From CAIKKV01 sp044346855 (GTDB lineage: Bacteria; Verrucomicrobiota; Kiritimatiellia; CAIKKV01), in assembly GCA_044346855.1 (NCBI GenBank), contig JBIIYJ010000026.1, forward strand, positions 1 through 29,987: 29,987 nucleotides of DNA. The letters are read 5' to 3'. This document shows positions 1 to 6,738 of the stretch, piece after piece; within the stretch, counting starts at the first letter, position 1, and the number at the start of each line of letters is the position of its first letter. The position numbers and the translations under genes are program-made. The notes beneath the pieces are model-generated. The model saw nothing but the letters and a program-made list of their open reading frames with translations, was not told the DNA's origin and made no database searches.

Positions 1-153
1 CTGGACCTGTTGCTCCAGGATCGAAACCCGGAATACCAGGAGGACGAATCGCTGCGGGACTTCATCGCCTGGAAGTACGGGGATGAGGCCGCAGAGTTCG
101 TAGCGCACTGGATCACAGGGGAACCGGCTACCGAAAAGCAGGAGGCGGCATGA
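1..153 (+). CDS. Hypothetical protein, C-terminal end only
   Basis: An open frame enters from the left edge and ends with TGA at 151-153. The 50 visible residues are acidic and rich in Glu, Asp and Ala, and finish with TEKQEAA. No motif is recognised. The TGA overlaps the ATG at 150 of the next small gene (ATGA overlap), which suggests translational coupling. The start lies outside the window. Confidence 0.55.
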   Translation: MDLLLQDRNPEYQEDESLRDFIAWKYGDEAAEFVAHWITGEPATEKQEAA

Positions 154-403
154 ACAGCATCACGATTCTGGTCATCGCGCTGGGCGCCTGGGGCAAGGGC
201 GAGACGACGAGCAGGCGTTGGCGAACTGCATCAAGGAGTGCGGCCCGCAGAACGCGAACAACATGCACGTTGTCTACGCCTGTACCGACCCCGGCTGTAC
301 CGTGGACGGTTACGGGGGTATCCGGTACGCGCACGACACGGTGAACACGAAGATCATGGCGATCCGGCACGGCCGGGTCATGAAACCACGAAAGGACGGT
401 TGA
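150..403 (+). CDS. Small Cys-containing protein split over two frames (apparent -1 frameshift)
   Basis: An ATG at 150 opens a frame beginning MNSITILVIALGAWGKGE. After about 18 residues that frame becomes an Arg/Thr-rich sequence typical of a wrong frame. From about position 203 the -1 frame reads sensibly as DDEQALANCIKECG and continues with several cysteines to a TGA at 401-403. Joined, the product would be about 84 residues with a short hydrophobic N-terminus and four Cys. Alternatives are a separate short gene from the TTG at 218, which has no obvious ribosome binding site, or an assembly indel near 195-205. No family is recognised. It lies two bases before the DUF1257 gene, in an apparent operon. 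Confidence 0.4.
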
Positions 404-405
404 AG

Positions 406-783
406 ATGTCGCATTTCACGACGATCCAGACCCAGATCCGGGATATCCACGCGCTACGTGAGGCGTGTCGGGAGCTGGGGCTGGAGGTACTTGAAAACGC
501 CGTGGCCCGGGGTTACGGCAGCAACACCAACACGGGCGACTACGTCATCCGGCTCAAGGGTCCCTACGACGTGGCGCTGACCCGCCAGGCGGATGGCAGC
601 TTCTCGCTGGCTACGGACTGGTGGAATGGTCACGTGGAACGGGAGGTCGGTGCCAACTATGGGCGGCTGCTTCAGCTTTACGGGGTCCACAAGGCCCGCC
701 TGGAGGCCTGCAAGAAGAGTTACACGGTACGCCGGCAGACCCTGGGCGACGGGAGCATCAAGCTCGTCATCGGAGGGGTGTAG
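406..783 (+). CDS. DUF1257 (Ycf35-like) protein
   Basis: This 125-residue protein starts MSHFTTIQTQIRDIHAL, the hallmark N-terminus of DUF1257, the family that includes plastid/cyanobacterial Ycf35. Further family features are the GLEVLENAV segment, a central YDVALTRQADGSF strand pair, ATDWWNG, a HKARLEAC helix and a C-terminal GDGSIKLVIGGV strand. Length is normal for the family. The ATG at 406 is preferred over upstream in-frame starts because it is where family similarity begins. The biochemical role of DUF1257 is not established; members commonly occur with DUF2997 and Ycf46-like AAA ATPases. DUF2997 follows directly here, and a Ycf46-like ATPase is encoded at 11485. Confidence 0.88.
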   Translation: MSHFTTIQTQIRDIHALREACRELGLEVLENAVARGYGSNTNTGDYVIRLKGPYDVALTRQADGSFSLATDWWNGHVEREVGANYGRLLQLYGVHKARLEACKKSYTVRRQTLGDGSIKLVIGGV

Positions 784-785
784 CC

Positions 786-971
786 ATGCGTACCATCGAA
801 GTTATCGTACAGCCCGACGGCCAGCTCAAGATCGACGCCGTGGGCTTCAAGGGGGCCGACTGCGAGAAGGCCACGGCGTTCCTTGAGAAGGCGCTGGGCC
901 AGGTGAAGGGCAAGGCCAAGAAGCCCGAGTATTACCGGCAGAATCAACGTCAGCAACAGATCGGAGGGTAA
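786..971 (+). CDS. DUF2997 family protein
   Basis: This 61-residue protein starts MRTIEVIVQPDGQLKIDAVGF and continues with KGADCEKATAFLEKALG and a basic, Gln-rich tail. That strand-turn-strand then helix pattern is the DUF2997 signature as I recall it. The ATG is two bases after the stop of the DUF1257 gene, and a GGAGGGG ribosome binding site lies inside the end of that gene, so the two are probably co-translated. The family has no known activity, and its recurrent pairing with DUF1257 suggests a joint complex. Recognition is by sequence pattern and neighbourhood only. Confidence 0.8.
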   Translation: MRTIEVIVQPDGQLKIDAVGFKGADCEKATAFLEKALGQVKGKAKKPEYYRQNQRQQQIGG

Positions 972-1089
972 ACAATCAAGAACGGCAGGCCGGGCGCGAT
1001 CCATGTGAAACCAGTAACAGAATAAACGCTGGGGACCGTTCGGGAATGTCAAACACTGGTAGCGCCCTGTCTCCAACCTACGAGGAAAC

Positions 1090-1353
1090 ATGAATGAAAT
1101 AGCGATCACGTTTACGGCCGACGGTACCGGCCACGCGCTCCACACGGAGTGCATCGACTTGGGCCAGATTGGGCGGCTAAAGGTTGTACGGGCGACCGAG
1201 ATCGAGTTCGACGACAAGACCCAGCTCTGGTGCGTGCGGCGGCCGGGTAGCCGGTTCTGCCTGTACCGGAACGTATCACGGCTGGCTTGCTTGGCCTGGG
1301 AGCGGCGGCACTTGGAGGCCGAAGAGGACCGGGAGCATCAACTGGCGGCATGA
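1090..1353 (+). CDS. Small hypothetical protein
   Basis: This 87-residue protein has a clear AGGA-type ribosome binding site (ACGAGGAAAC) just before the ATG. It reads as an N-terminal beta-rich segment (MNEIAITFTADGTGHAL) and a mixed middle with TQLWCVRRPGS, then a charged C-terminal helix. No family is recognised. It lies 118 bases after the DUF2997 gene on the same strand and converges with the nuclease-like gene ending at 1360, with only six bases between them and no terminator hairpin seen. Confidence 0.6.
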   Translation: MNEIAITFTADGTGHALHTECIDLGQIGRLKVVRATEIEFDDKTQLWCVRRPGSRFCLYRNVSRLACLAWERRHLEAEEDREHQLAA

Positions 1354-1359
1354 GGCAAG

Positions 1360-1767
1360 TTATCTCAGCAAGTGCCACGCATCCTTGTAAGCTTTTCCGT
1401 CTCTGCGCATCCGTGACACTTGCAGGACCTTTCTCTTCCCGTTAGGCGAGTGATAGACCAGAGGTGCAAGCTTCGTGGAGGGCACAACATAGACCTCGGC
1501 TGAAATCGTGTGGTCATTGATTTTGCCCAAGTAAGTTACGAAAACGAGGAAGTGGCCCTTTGTGGTCTTCTTCACGTTGTCCACGGGCCAACTGGTCGTA
1601 CCAGCAAGGCCCTTGACATCCACTGTAGCGACATCACCGGAATCACGTACAACGACAATATCAACAGACTTCTTGTTTCCGAGCGTCAGGCTGGCGTCCA
1701 TGCCTAGCCGATGCAACATGGATAACACGAAGAATTCGGCAGCAAGATTGGTGTTGTACGTCGTCAT
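1360..1767 (-). CDS. Predicted PD-(D/E)XK nuclease-fold protein
   Basis: This 135-residue protein, read from the ATG at 1765-1767, has a restriction-endonuclease-like core near its N-terminus: Glu11 in the first helix (LAAEFFVLSML), Asp36 in SVDIVVV, and Asp50-Val-Lys52 in ATVDVKGL. That spacing is the usual E, D, (D/E)xK layout. It resembles small stand-alone PD-(D/E)XK proteins of mobile elements, but the substrate cannot be read from sequence. The start at 1767 is preferred over an upstream ATG at 1812, which lacks any ribosome binding site. The gene looks AT-richer than its neighbours and points against them, which suggests a separately acquired cargo gene. It could be a restriction, repair or toxin nuclease. 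Confidence 0.65.
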   Translation of the reverse strand: MTTYNTNLAAEFFVLSMLHRLGMDASLTLGNKKSVDIVVVRDSGDVATVDVKGLAGTTSWPVDNVKKTTKGHFLVFVTYLGKINDHTISAEVYVVPSTKLAPLVYHSPNGKRKVLQVSRMRRDGKAYKDAWHLLR

Positions 1768-1888
1768 AGCGAGCGTTCTCCCGATGCCTTCTAAGTAAAC
1801 CACTGCACCCATTGTGGTTCAGCGGCTACTGGGCGTCAAGGTAATGCATGAGAACAAGAAGCTGACGAAATTATCAGAAGGAGGATAC

Positions 1889-2551
1889 ATGGATAGATCA
1901 GCGGAAGAACTGGCCCGCCGGCTGGAGCGGAACCCCGTCTTTACCCACCTGCACCCATATGACCTGTACCGGGAGTGGCTGGAGGGAGTATGGGCGTTCT
2001 TGGAGGTCTGGCGGGATGCGGATGGATTCAAGACGAAGCTGGATCGTTATACCCGTGAGCAGGGCGAGGAGTTCGGGCGGTTGCTGGGGCTGTACGTCAA
2101 GGCCGTGGAGGAGCAGCCGTTCGTAGACATCCTGGGTGACATCTTCATGCGGCTGGACGTGAACTCTGTGAGGGCCGGGCAGTATTTTTCGCCATGGCCG
2201 ATTGCCGAGATGATGGCCCGGATGCAGTTCGATCCGGAGGCTTTCAAGCGCACGGTCGAGGAAAAGGGAGAATTGACGGTATGCGATCCGGCCGTCGGGT
2301 CCGGGATCATGCTTCTGGCATTCGCCAGTGTAGTCCACCAGACGTTCGGCCGGTGGGGTACGGATCGGCTGCGGCTGTATGGGCAGGACATCGACATCCG
2401 GTGCGTGAACATGTGCCGAATCCAGCTCAGGATGAACGGGCTGGACGGTGTAGGCCGGGTGATGGGAACGATGGGCGTCTGCCAGAGTATGAAGGCCGAA
2501 GCGCCCGGACAGCTTGTGCTCGCCGGGTTACTGGACGGCAAGGTGGCCTGA
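1889..2551 (+). CDS. N6-adenine DNA methylase-like protein (HsdM type), no visible catalytic NPPY
   Basis: The ATG at 1889 follows a very strong AGAAGGAGGA ribosome binding site and gives 220 residues. The central region has the HsdM/N6_Mtase entry motif AGQYFSPWPIAEMM (about residues 96-109). SAM-binding motif I is CDPAVGSGIMLL (132-143), and an acidic motif II follows in GQDIDIRCVNM (165-175). The protein ends about 50 residues later without the [DNS]PP[YF] catalytic motif IV that N6-methylases need. It may bind SAM or DNA without methylating, be a short element-specific form, or need a partner. No continuation is seen in other frames before the ligase gene at 2669. Confidence 0.75.
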   Translation: MDRSAEELARRLERNPVFTHLHPYDLYREWLEGVWAFLEVWRDADGFKTKLDRYTREQGEEFGRLLGLYVKAVEEQPFVDILGDIFMRLDVNSVRAGQYFSPWPIAEMMARMQFDPEAFKRTVEEKGELTVCDPAVGSGIMLLAFASVVHQTFGRWGTDRLRLYGQDIDIRCVNMCRIQLRMNGLDGVGRVMGTMGVCQSMKAEAPGQLVLAGLLDGKVA

Positions 2552-2668
2552 GTGTACCGGGGAGACCCCTGGGCGTACCCACAGGGCGCTTCAAGGGGCC
2601 GGACGGCTCATGACAGGGGTGGCGGTACATAGCCGCCCTGCGGGTACGTGAACAACCAAGGAGAAACC
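2552..2668 (+). other. Intergenic spacer with ligase ribosome binding site
   Basis: The 117 bases between the methylase-like and ligase genes contain a short dyad (GGCGG, seven-base loop, CCGCC) near 2623-2640. An AAGGAGAAACC ribosome binding site directly precedes the ligase ATG. No T-run follows the dyad, so it is not a clear terminator. Confidence 0.35.
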
Positions 2669-3742
2669 ATGAAGACAGAACAACTGCCCAGCATCGAGCT
2701 GGGGTATCGTGAAGGATCGAGCGACAAAGTGTACCGGGCCTGCGTGGAAGCGGACGGGACGGGGTTCGTAGTGAACTTCGCGTATGGGCGGCGGGGATCA
2801 TCGTTGGCGGCCGGTACCAAAACACAGGAGCCGGTGTCGATGGAAGACGCGCTGGCGATCTACGAGAAGCTGATCCGGTCCAAGTTGGCCAAAGGGTACA
2901 AACCCACAAGTGCGACCAGCTCGGGGATCGAAATGAATGTGGCCGAGGAGCGTAAGGATACCGGGCTGCGGGCGATGCTACTCAACCCCATCACCGAGGA
3001 GGACGCGGAACGGTACCTGGTGAACCCGGACTGGTGTGCGCAGGAAAAGTACGACGGCAAGCGCATCTTGGAGCGGAAGACCGATGCCGGGATTGTTGCC
3101 GCCAACCGGCACGGGCTGTCCACGGGGATCCCTACGGTGATCGCAGATCATCTGATGCGCGTGGAGGGTGATTTCGTGGTCGACGGCGCACTGGTCGGGG
3201 ATCGGTTCATCGCCTTTGACATCCTGGAAAACATGAGGCACGACTGGCGACCCTATGTCTATCACTTCAGACTGGTGGCGCTGAACGCGTTGCTGGAGGA
3301 ACTGGAGTTCGGGCCGGTCAGCGTGGCCGAGACCTTCCGTGATGATGAAAAGAGCGAGGCAGTGGGCCGACTGAGGGCCGAGAACAAGGAAGGTGTCGTC
3401 TTCAAAAATCTGGAGGCGCCCTGGATGGCCGGTCGGCCGCCTACAGGTGGTAGCGCCTTGAAGCTGAAGTTCTGGTCTACCTGCTCCTGCATCGTGGCCA
3501 GGGCCAACGCCAAGCGAAGCGTGGAACTGGCGCTGGGCGGGGTATCGGTCGGCAACGTGACCATCCCACCGAACCAGGCGGTACCGATGGCGGGTCAGGT
3601 CATCGAGGTCAGGTACCTGTACGTGACCGGGGTTGGCGGGTCGCTGTACCAGCCCATCTATCTGGGAGTGCGGGATGACGTGCCTGTAATGGAGTGCACG
3701 TTTGAAAAACAGCGGTTGAAGTACAAGGCGGGGGAGGATTGA
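2669..3742 (+). CDS. WGR domain-ATP-dependent DNA ligase fusion
   Basis: This 357-residue protein combines two known modules. Residues 6-75 form a WGR domain (KVYRACVEADG, VVNFAYGRRGS), a nucleic-acid-binding fold best known from PARPs. From about 100 onward is an ATP-dependent ligase adenylation domain: motif I EKYDGKR (126-132, nucleophile Lys127), motif III region VDGALVGDRFIAFDIL, motif IV EGVVFKN (241-247) and motif V LKLKF (264-268). Residues 285-350 fit a short OB-fold. The Glu usually found in motif III DGE(L/I) is Ala174 here, which may reduce activity. ATP-dependent ligases on bacterial mobile elements usually serve repair or replication. The start is fixed by AAGGAGAAACC. Confidence 0.88.
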   Translation: MKTEQLPSIELGYREGSSDKVYRACVEADGTGFVVNFAYGRRGSSLAAGTKTQEPVSMEDALAIYEKLIRSKLAKGYKPTSATSSGIEMNVAEERKDTGLRAMLLNPITEEDAERYLVNPDWCAQEKYDGKRILERKTDAGIVAANRHGLSTGIPTVIADHLMRVEGDFVVDGALVGDRFIAFDILENMRHDWRPYVYHFRLVALNALLEELEFGPVSVAETFRDDEKSEAVGRLRAENKEGVVFKNLEAPWMAGRPPTGGSALKLKFWSTCSCIVARANAKRSVELALGGVSVGNVTIPPNQAVPMAGQVIEVRYLYVTGVGGSLYQPIYLGVRDDVPVMECTFEKQRLKYKAGED

Positions 3743-3754
3743 GTCGGAAATACT

Positions 3755-3784
3755 GGGGCAAGGGACCGCTCGGACCCTTGCCCC
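3755..3784 (+). terminator. Perfect 10-bp stem hairpin after ligase gene
   Basis: GGGGCAAGGG and CCCTTGCCCC form a perfect 10-bp stem around a 10-base loop, 12 bases after the ligase stop codon. There is no following T-run, so it may act as a factor-assisted terminator or mRNA end protector rather than a classic intrinsic terminator. Confidence 0.6.
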
Positions 3785-3974
3785 ATGCCCGCATTCTAAA
3801 TGCGCTTGCACCGGGGCAAATGGTGGATGACCTTGACGCCCCCCCCATCATTGCCTCACAATGAAACTTAAAACTAGGTCACCATGTCTATATTGGTATA
3901 TATTGGAGCCATTTCAAAACTCGCAAAAGTACCGCACCGAAATAAAATAGTACGGCTAATCAAACGGAGGCAGC
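3785..3974. other. AT-rich spacer upstream of the HEPN-like gene
   Basis: The 190 bases are clearly AT-richer than the preceding genes and contain TATTGG twice near 3893-3906 and TATATT. This is where a promoter for the gene at 3975 would be expected, but I cannot assign -35/-10 boxes firmly. A short frame from 3884 runs into the next gene and looks non-coding. Confidence 0.3.
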
Positions 3975-4565
3975 ATGACGATCACGGCAACAGCCGGGAA
4001 ACTCCATTGGAACTATTTTCTTGCCTTGGAGCACGACATGGAGGTCGTCTCTCGTTTTATCGAATTTAGCACACCAAACTTTGGCGTATTCTCGATTGAG
4101 CTTGCGCACCTGCTGTTTGCTGCCGCCTCTGAGGTAGACGTGGTGGCGAAGCTGCTCTGCGAACGCATATCACCGGCCGCACCGCGCAGCAACATCAATG
4201 AGTATAAAGCGATCTTGCTTCCCGCCCTCCATGATTTGCCAAACACGCAGGTGTTCGTGCCCCGTTACGGCTTGTCGTTTAAACCCTGGTTAAAATGGGC
4301 TGGTCAAAACAACCCGGACTGGTGGCGAAGCTACAACAACGTGAAGCACGAGCGCGACGCACACTTTGATGAAGCGACCCTCCAAAATGCGTTGAATGCA
4401 CTTGGTGCACTGCTTATTGTCACATATCATCTTTACGCACGCACGCTGGCGATTCCACCTGCAAGAGTCTTGACGCCAAAAGACACGACACGAGAACTGC
4501 AGCCTGATTCCACCCTTATCCGATTGAACTCCGATTTCTACAACGCCATCCGCATATGCGAATGA
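3975..4565 (+). CDS. All-helical protein, candidate HEPN-like
   Basis: This 196-residue protein starts at an ATG behind an ACGGAGGCAGC ribosome binding site. It appears mostly helical: an N-terminal HWNYFLALEHDMEVVSRF helix, a helix rich in Ala and Leu (residues 41-64), and a conserved-looking motif WWRSYNNVKHERDAHF (116-131), followed by LQNALNALGALLIVTYHLY. His, Arg and Asn packed before a long helix recall HEPN-superfamily proteins, common in defence islands, some of them ribonucleases. The standard R-x4-6-H spacing is not exact (RDAH). Base composition is lower in GC than the flanking ligase and zinc-ribbon genes, which fits independent acquisition. Function is unproven. Confidence 0.6.
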   Translation: MTITATAGKLHWNYFLALEHDMEVVSRFIEFSTPNFGVFSIELAHLLFAAASEVDVVAKLLCERISPAAPRSNINEYKAILLPALHDLPNTQVFVPRYGLSFKPWLKWAGQNNPDWWRSYNNVKHERDAHFDEATLQNALNALGALLIVTYHLYARTLAIPPARVLTPKDTTRELQPDSTLIRLNSDFYNAIRICE

Positions 4566-4928
4566 GTTGAAGCCCGTGCTTATCGTTTGTCCGGCCCACT
4601 TTTTCTCAAGATGGGATCCCCAACGATCCTTAATATTGTAAATACCATCTAAGGGCATACGCCCCACAAGGTTATGCTATTTTTCCAGACTAGGCTCGTG
4701 GTCATGCTATTTAGCGGGACCAGCCTGCTGGTCATCAGAAATAGGCTATTTTCAAAGACTGGCCGGGTGGTCGTCAGGAATAAGGTGCACGAGCTGCACA
4801 GCAAATACCTGTTGAGGGCCTTCCTGTTACGCTCCTTATAGGAGATGCCCCCGTCAATTGCGCCCGCTGGCGCATTTGATCGGCGCACCCGGATCTTGAA
4901 TCTCGAAACCACAACAAAGGAGGCGAAC
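4566..4928. other. Gene-free stretch of 363 bases
   Basis: No convincing gene is seen between the HEPN-like gene and the zinc-ribbon gene. It is AT-rich to about 4670, then holds the imperfect repeats listed separately, then a return to the higher-GC composition of the backbone. A strong AAAGGAGGCGAAC ribosome binding site ends it. Candidate roles are a replication or partition site, or a regulatory region. Confidence 0.5.
4674..4782 (+). repeat. Three imperfect direct repeats (about 30-39 bp) each with internal dyad
   Basis: Three successive units begin at about 4674, 4704 and 4743 with the core (A/T)NGCTATTT. Each continues with a GAC...GTGGTC or GAC...TGGTC dyad; the middle copy has a perfect GACCAGC-CT-GCTGGTC palindrome at 4718-4733. 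Copies two and three also share GTC(A/G)TCAG(A/G)AATA. The pattern resembles iterons or repeated protein-binding/hairpin sites. No gene overlaps it convincingly. Confidence 0.55.
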
Positions 4929-5366
4929 ATGAACGATAATGGCCTGATTGAGGAGAAGGTGATCCAGATGTGTCCGGTGTGCTGGCATAACACGGCGGAC
5001 CCGCGCCGGGAACCCAAGGCCGTGGAAACGATCTCGTTGATCTGCGGCCACTGCGGGTACGCGGCGTATGAGCGCCATGACATGCTGCCCAACGACGAGC
5101 TGAATGCGCTGCTGCGTGCCCGTGGCAAAGAACCTGTACCGCCCTTGGATCTGCGTGAGCGGGTGAACCACCTGGTGGTGTTTACCCGTGAGAACGGCGA
5201 TCTGCCCCTGGAACGCAAGGCCCAATACATGGGTCCATTCGGTGACGCAGTACCGGATGCGCTCAAGGTCAGGATCAGCGTGCGGGGTGGCGTGGCGTAC
5301 GTCGAAGGCTGCCCGGACGGTGTGAAGGTGGAAATCGTGGATCACGATAACGAGGTGAAGGCGTAG
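4929..5366 (+). CDS. Zinc-ribbon hypothetical protein
   Basis: This 145-residue protein begins with a four-cysteine zinc ribbon, CPVC (Cys15, Cys18) and CGHC (Cys39, Cys42). A charged helical segment and a C-terminal beta-rich part with SVRGGVAYVEG follow. The start is set by the strong AAAGGAGGCGAAC ribosome binding site; an upstream in-frame ATG at 4845 lacks one. Such small zinc-ribbon proteins are common in phages and integrative elements and may bind nucleic acid or protein partners. No specific family is recognised. Confidence 0.65.
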   Translation: MNDNGLIEEKVIQMCPVCWHNTADPRREPKAVETISLICGHCGYAAYERHDMLPNDELNALLRARGKEPVPPLDLRERVNHLVVFTRENGDLPLERKAQYMGPFGDAVPDALKVRISVRGGVAYVEGCPDGVKVEIVDHDNEVKA

Positions 5367-5373
5367 AGCGTGT

Positions 5374-5402
5374 GGCCGGTGTACCAGAGGTGGTACCCGG
5401 CC
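5374..5402 (+). terminator. Hairpin after zinc-ribbon gene
   Basis: GGCCGG and CCGGCC, extended inward by GTACC/GGTAC with one bulged T, form an 11-bp stem starting eight bases after the stop codon. TTATATG follows but no clear T-run, so it is a probable but not classic terminator. Confidence 0.5.
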
Positions 5403-5482
5403 TTATATGAAAATAATCCTGCGCCTATAATAGGGTGGATGCCGCTTGACTTGTGTCCGTGATTGAACAAGTATCCTGAACA

Positions 5483-5546
5483 GGTGGCGCACGATTTAGA
5501 GGGATGAGGATATGGCGACAGGACGCAGCAACAAGCTGATCAGGCA
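5483..5546 (+). repeat. Imperfect direct repeat, copy 1
   Basis: About 64 bases resemble 6680-6738. Both carry GGTGG(C/A)GCACGA, a purine-rich leader, then an ATG followed by nearly the same codons (GC(G/A) AC(A/G) GGACGCAG and AACAAGCTGATC). The pair brackets the NucS-like gene at 5570-6676. Confidence 0.8.
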
Positions 5547-5556
5547 GCGTTGTTAG
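5512..5556 (+). pseudogene. Truncated start of a PD-(D/E)XK gene (remnant or leader ORF)
   Basis: The frame reads MATGRSNKLIRQRC and stops. Its first ten residues are identical to the start of the intact nuclease gene at 6704 (MATGRSNKLIGQTGE), and the similarity extends into the upstream untranslated sequence. It still has a purine-rich ribosome binding site (GATGAGGAT), so a 14-residue peptide might be made. The simplest reading is the 5' stub of a sister gene interrupted when the 5570 gene arrived. Confidence 0.75.
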
Positions 5557-5569
5557 AAGGGTAGGAAAA

Positions 5570-6676
5570 ATGGCTATCATCGTATCAAAAGGCGGCAGGA
5601 ATGCTCGGCGCATGGAGCCGACTCCCATTTCGCAGGAGGACTACCTCCAGAACTACATCCATCAGAACCCCGAGGCTATTCCGGTGACTGAACTTAAAGA
5701 AGGTGCGAAGCTCCTGATTCTCGCCCGCGAATTCCCGACCGAAAGCGGACCTATCGACGCCCTTGGAGTCGATTCTGATGGCGATATCTACGTCATCGAA
5801 ACCAAATTGTACAAGAATCCGGACAAGCGCCTTGTTATTGCGCAGATGCTCGATTACGGAGCAGCTCTCTGGAAAGGCTACCAGGATTTCTCACAACTCA
5901 CAGCAGCGGTTGAGGCTTCCGGCGGATCCAAACTAGAGGCTGGTCTCACGAAAACGTTGGCAGATTGTTTCACCTTGAACACGGAAGCGCTGGAGCTCGT
6001 GTTGCAGAGAATGCGGATGTCTTTGCTCGAAGGTCGATTCCAATTCATCGTCCTGATGGATCACCTTGAAGACAGGCTCCGGACGCTCATTACTTTCGTC
6101 AACTCCAACAGTAATTTCCGCATACTCGGATGTGAGTTGGAGTTTTACGAACACGATGGTTATGAGGTGCTGATCCCGAAACTATACGGCGGAGAGACAC
6201 CAGCACGAGTGACGACCATGGGAGGAGGTCCTCGGAGAAAGTGGACACGTGAGATGTTCGATGAAGAACTCGCCAAAACAACGCCTCCGGAACGCGTCAA
6301 CCGCCTCCGAGACTTGATCGCTGTGGCGGAGAAGCATCCGAAATTATTCCTCAACCCACGATTTGGCACGGGACTCACCGGATCACTTGGGTACTATGAC
6401 CCTTCAGGCTATGGTTTCTTCCGGATGTATCTTAGCGGCAAGTGTGAATTAACCCGCCTTAATCCGGAAAAGGTTCGCGCCGCAGACGTTCAAAAACTCA
6501 TCTCAAAATACAGTGATCAACTTCACTGGCGAGGTGAGTTTGAAGGCGAGGAGATGTATTGCTCCATGACATTAACCCCGGTTGAGGCGTTAAGCTCGAC
6601 GGCATTCGATGCTCTCAAAACCTTTTTGGTGGAATACGCATCGCTGGCCGATGAAACGGCTCAACCTACCAAATAA
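5570..6676 (+). CDS. NucS-like PD-(D/E)XK nuclease-domain protein
   Basis: This 368-residue protein has an N-terminal nuclease core: PIDALGV with Asp63, then DIYVIETKL with Glu77-x-Lys79, followed by QMLDYGAAL with Gln92 and Tyr96. The IDALGVD...GDIYVIETK layout and QxxxYG helix are typical of NucS/DUF91-type and related endonuclease domains. Residues 160-205 form a further mixed segment; the C-terminal 150 residues (from KWTREMFDEEL) form an alpha/beta region I cannot name. Substrate is unknown; NucS relatives act on DNA mismatches or branched DNA, others in restriction. The gene looks AT-richer than its neighbours and is bracketed by a direct repeat, both signs of insertion. The ribosome binding site is AAGGGTAGGA. 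Confidence 0.78.
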   Translation: MAIIVSKGGRNARRMEPTPISQEDYLQNYIHQNPEAIPVTELKEGAKLLILAREFPTESGPIDALGVDSDGDIYVIETKLYKNPDKRLVIAQMLDYGAALWKGYQDFSQLTAAVEASGGSKLEAGLTKTLADCFTLNTEALELVLQRMRMSLLEGRFQFIVLMDHLEDRLRTLITFVNSNSNFRILGCELEFYEHDGYEVLIPKLYGGETPARVTTMGGGPRRKWTREMFDEELAKTTPPERVNRLRDLIAVAEKHPKLFLNPRFGTGLTGSLGYYDPSGYGFFRMYLSGKCELTRLNPEKVRAADVQKLISKYSDQLHWRGEFEGEEMYCSMTLTPVEALSSTAFDALKTFLVEYASLADETAQPTK

Positions 6677-6679
6677 AGG

Positions 6680-6738
6680 GTGGAGCACGACATAGGGGAC
6701 ATCATGGCAACGGGACGCAGTAACAAGCTGATCGGTCA
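6680..6738 (+). repeat. Imperfect direct repeat, copy 2
   Basis: This is the partner of 5483-5546, made of the leader and first codons of the intact PD-(D/E)XK gene at 6704. It begins directly after the NucS-like gene's stop codon, so the repeat marks the right edge of the inserted segment. Confidence 0.78.

Noticed and set aside
2552..2668. Missing catalytic half of the methylase as a frameshifted continuation
   Set aside because: No NPPY/NPPF-like motif or protein-like frame appears between 2552 and the ligase start.
3884..4069. Short plus-strand open frame before the HEPN-like gene
   Set aside because: It overlaps the better gene in another frame, lacks a ribosome binding site and shows no protein-like pattern after residue 30.
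4674..4782. CRISPR array
   Set aside because: The units are imperfect, contiguous rather than separated by unique spacers, few in number, and there are no cas genes.
4649..5266. Minus-strand open frame across the repeats and zinc-ribbon gene
   Set aside because: Ser/Arg-rich shadow; the plus-strand zinc-ribbon gene has a strong ribosome binding site and CxxC pairs.
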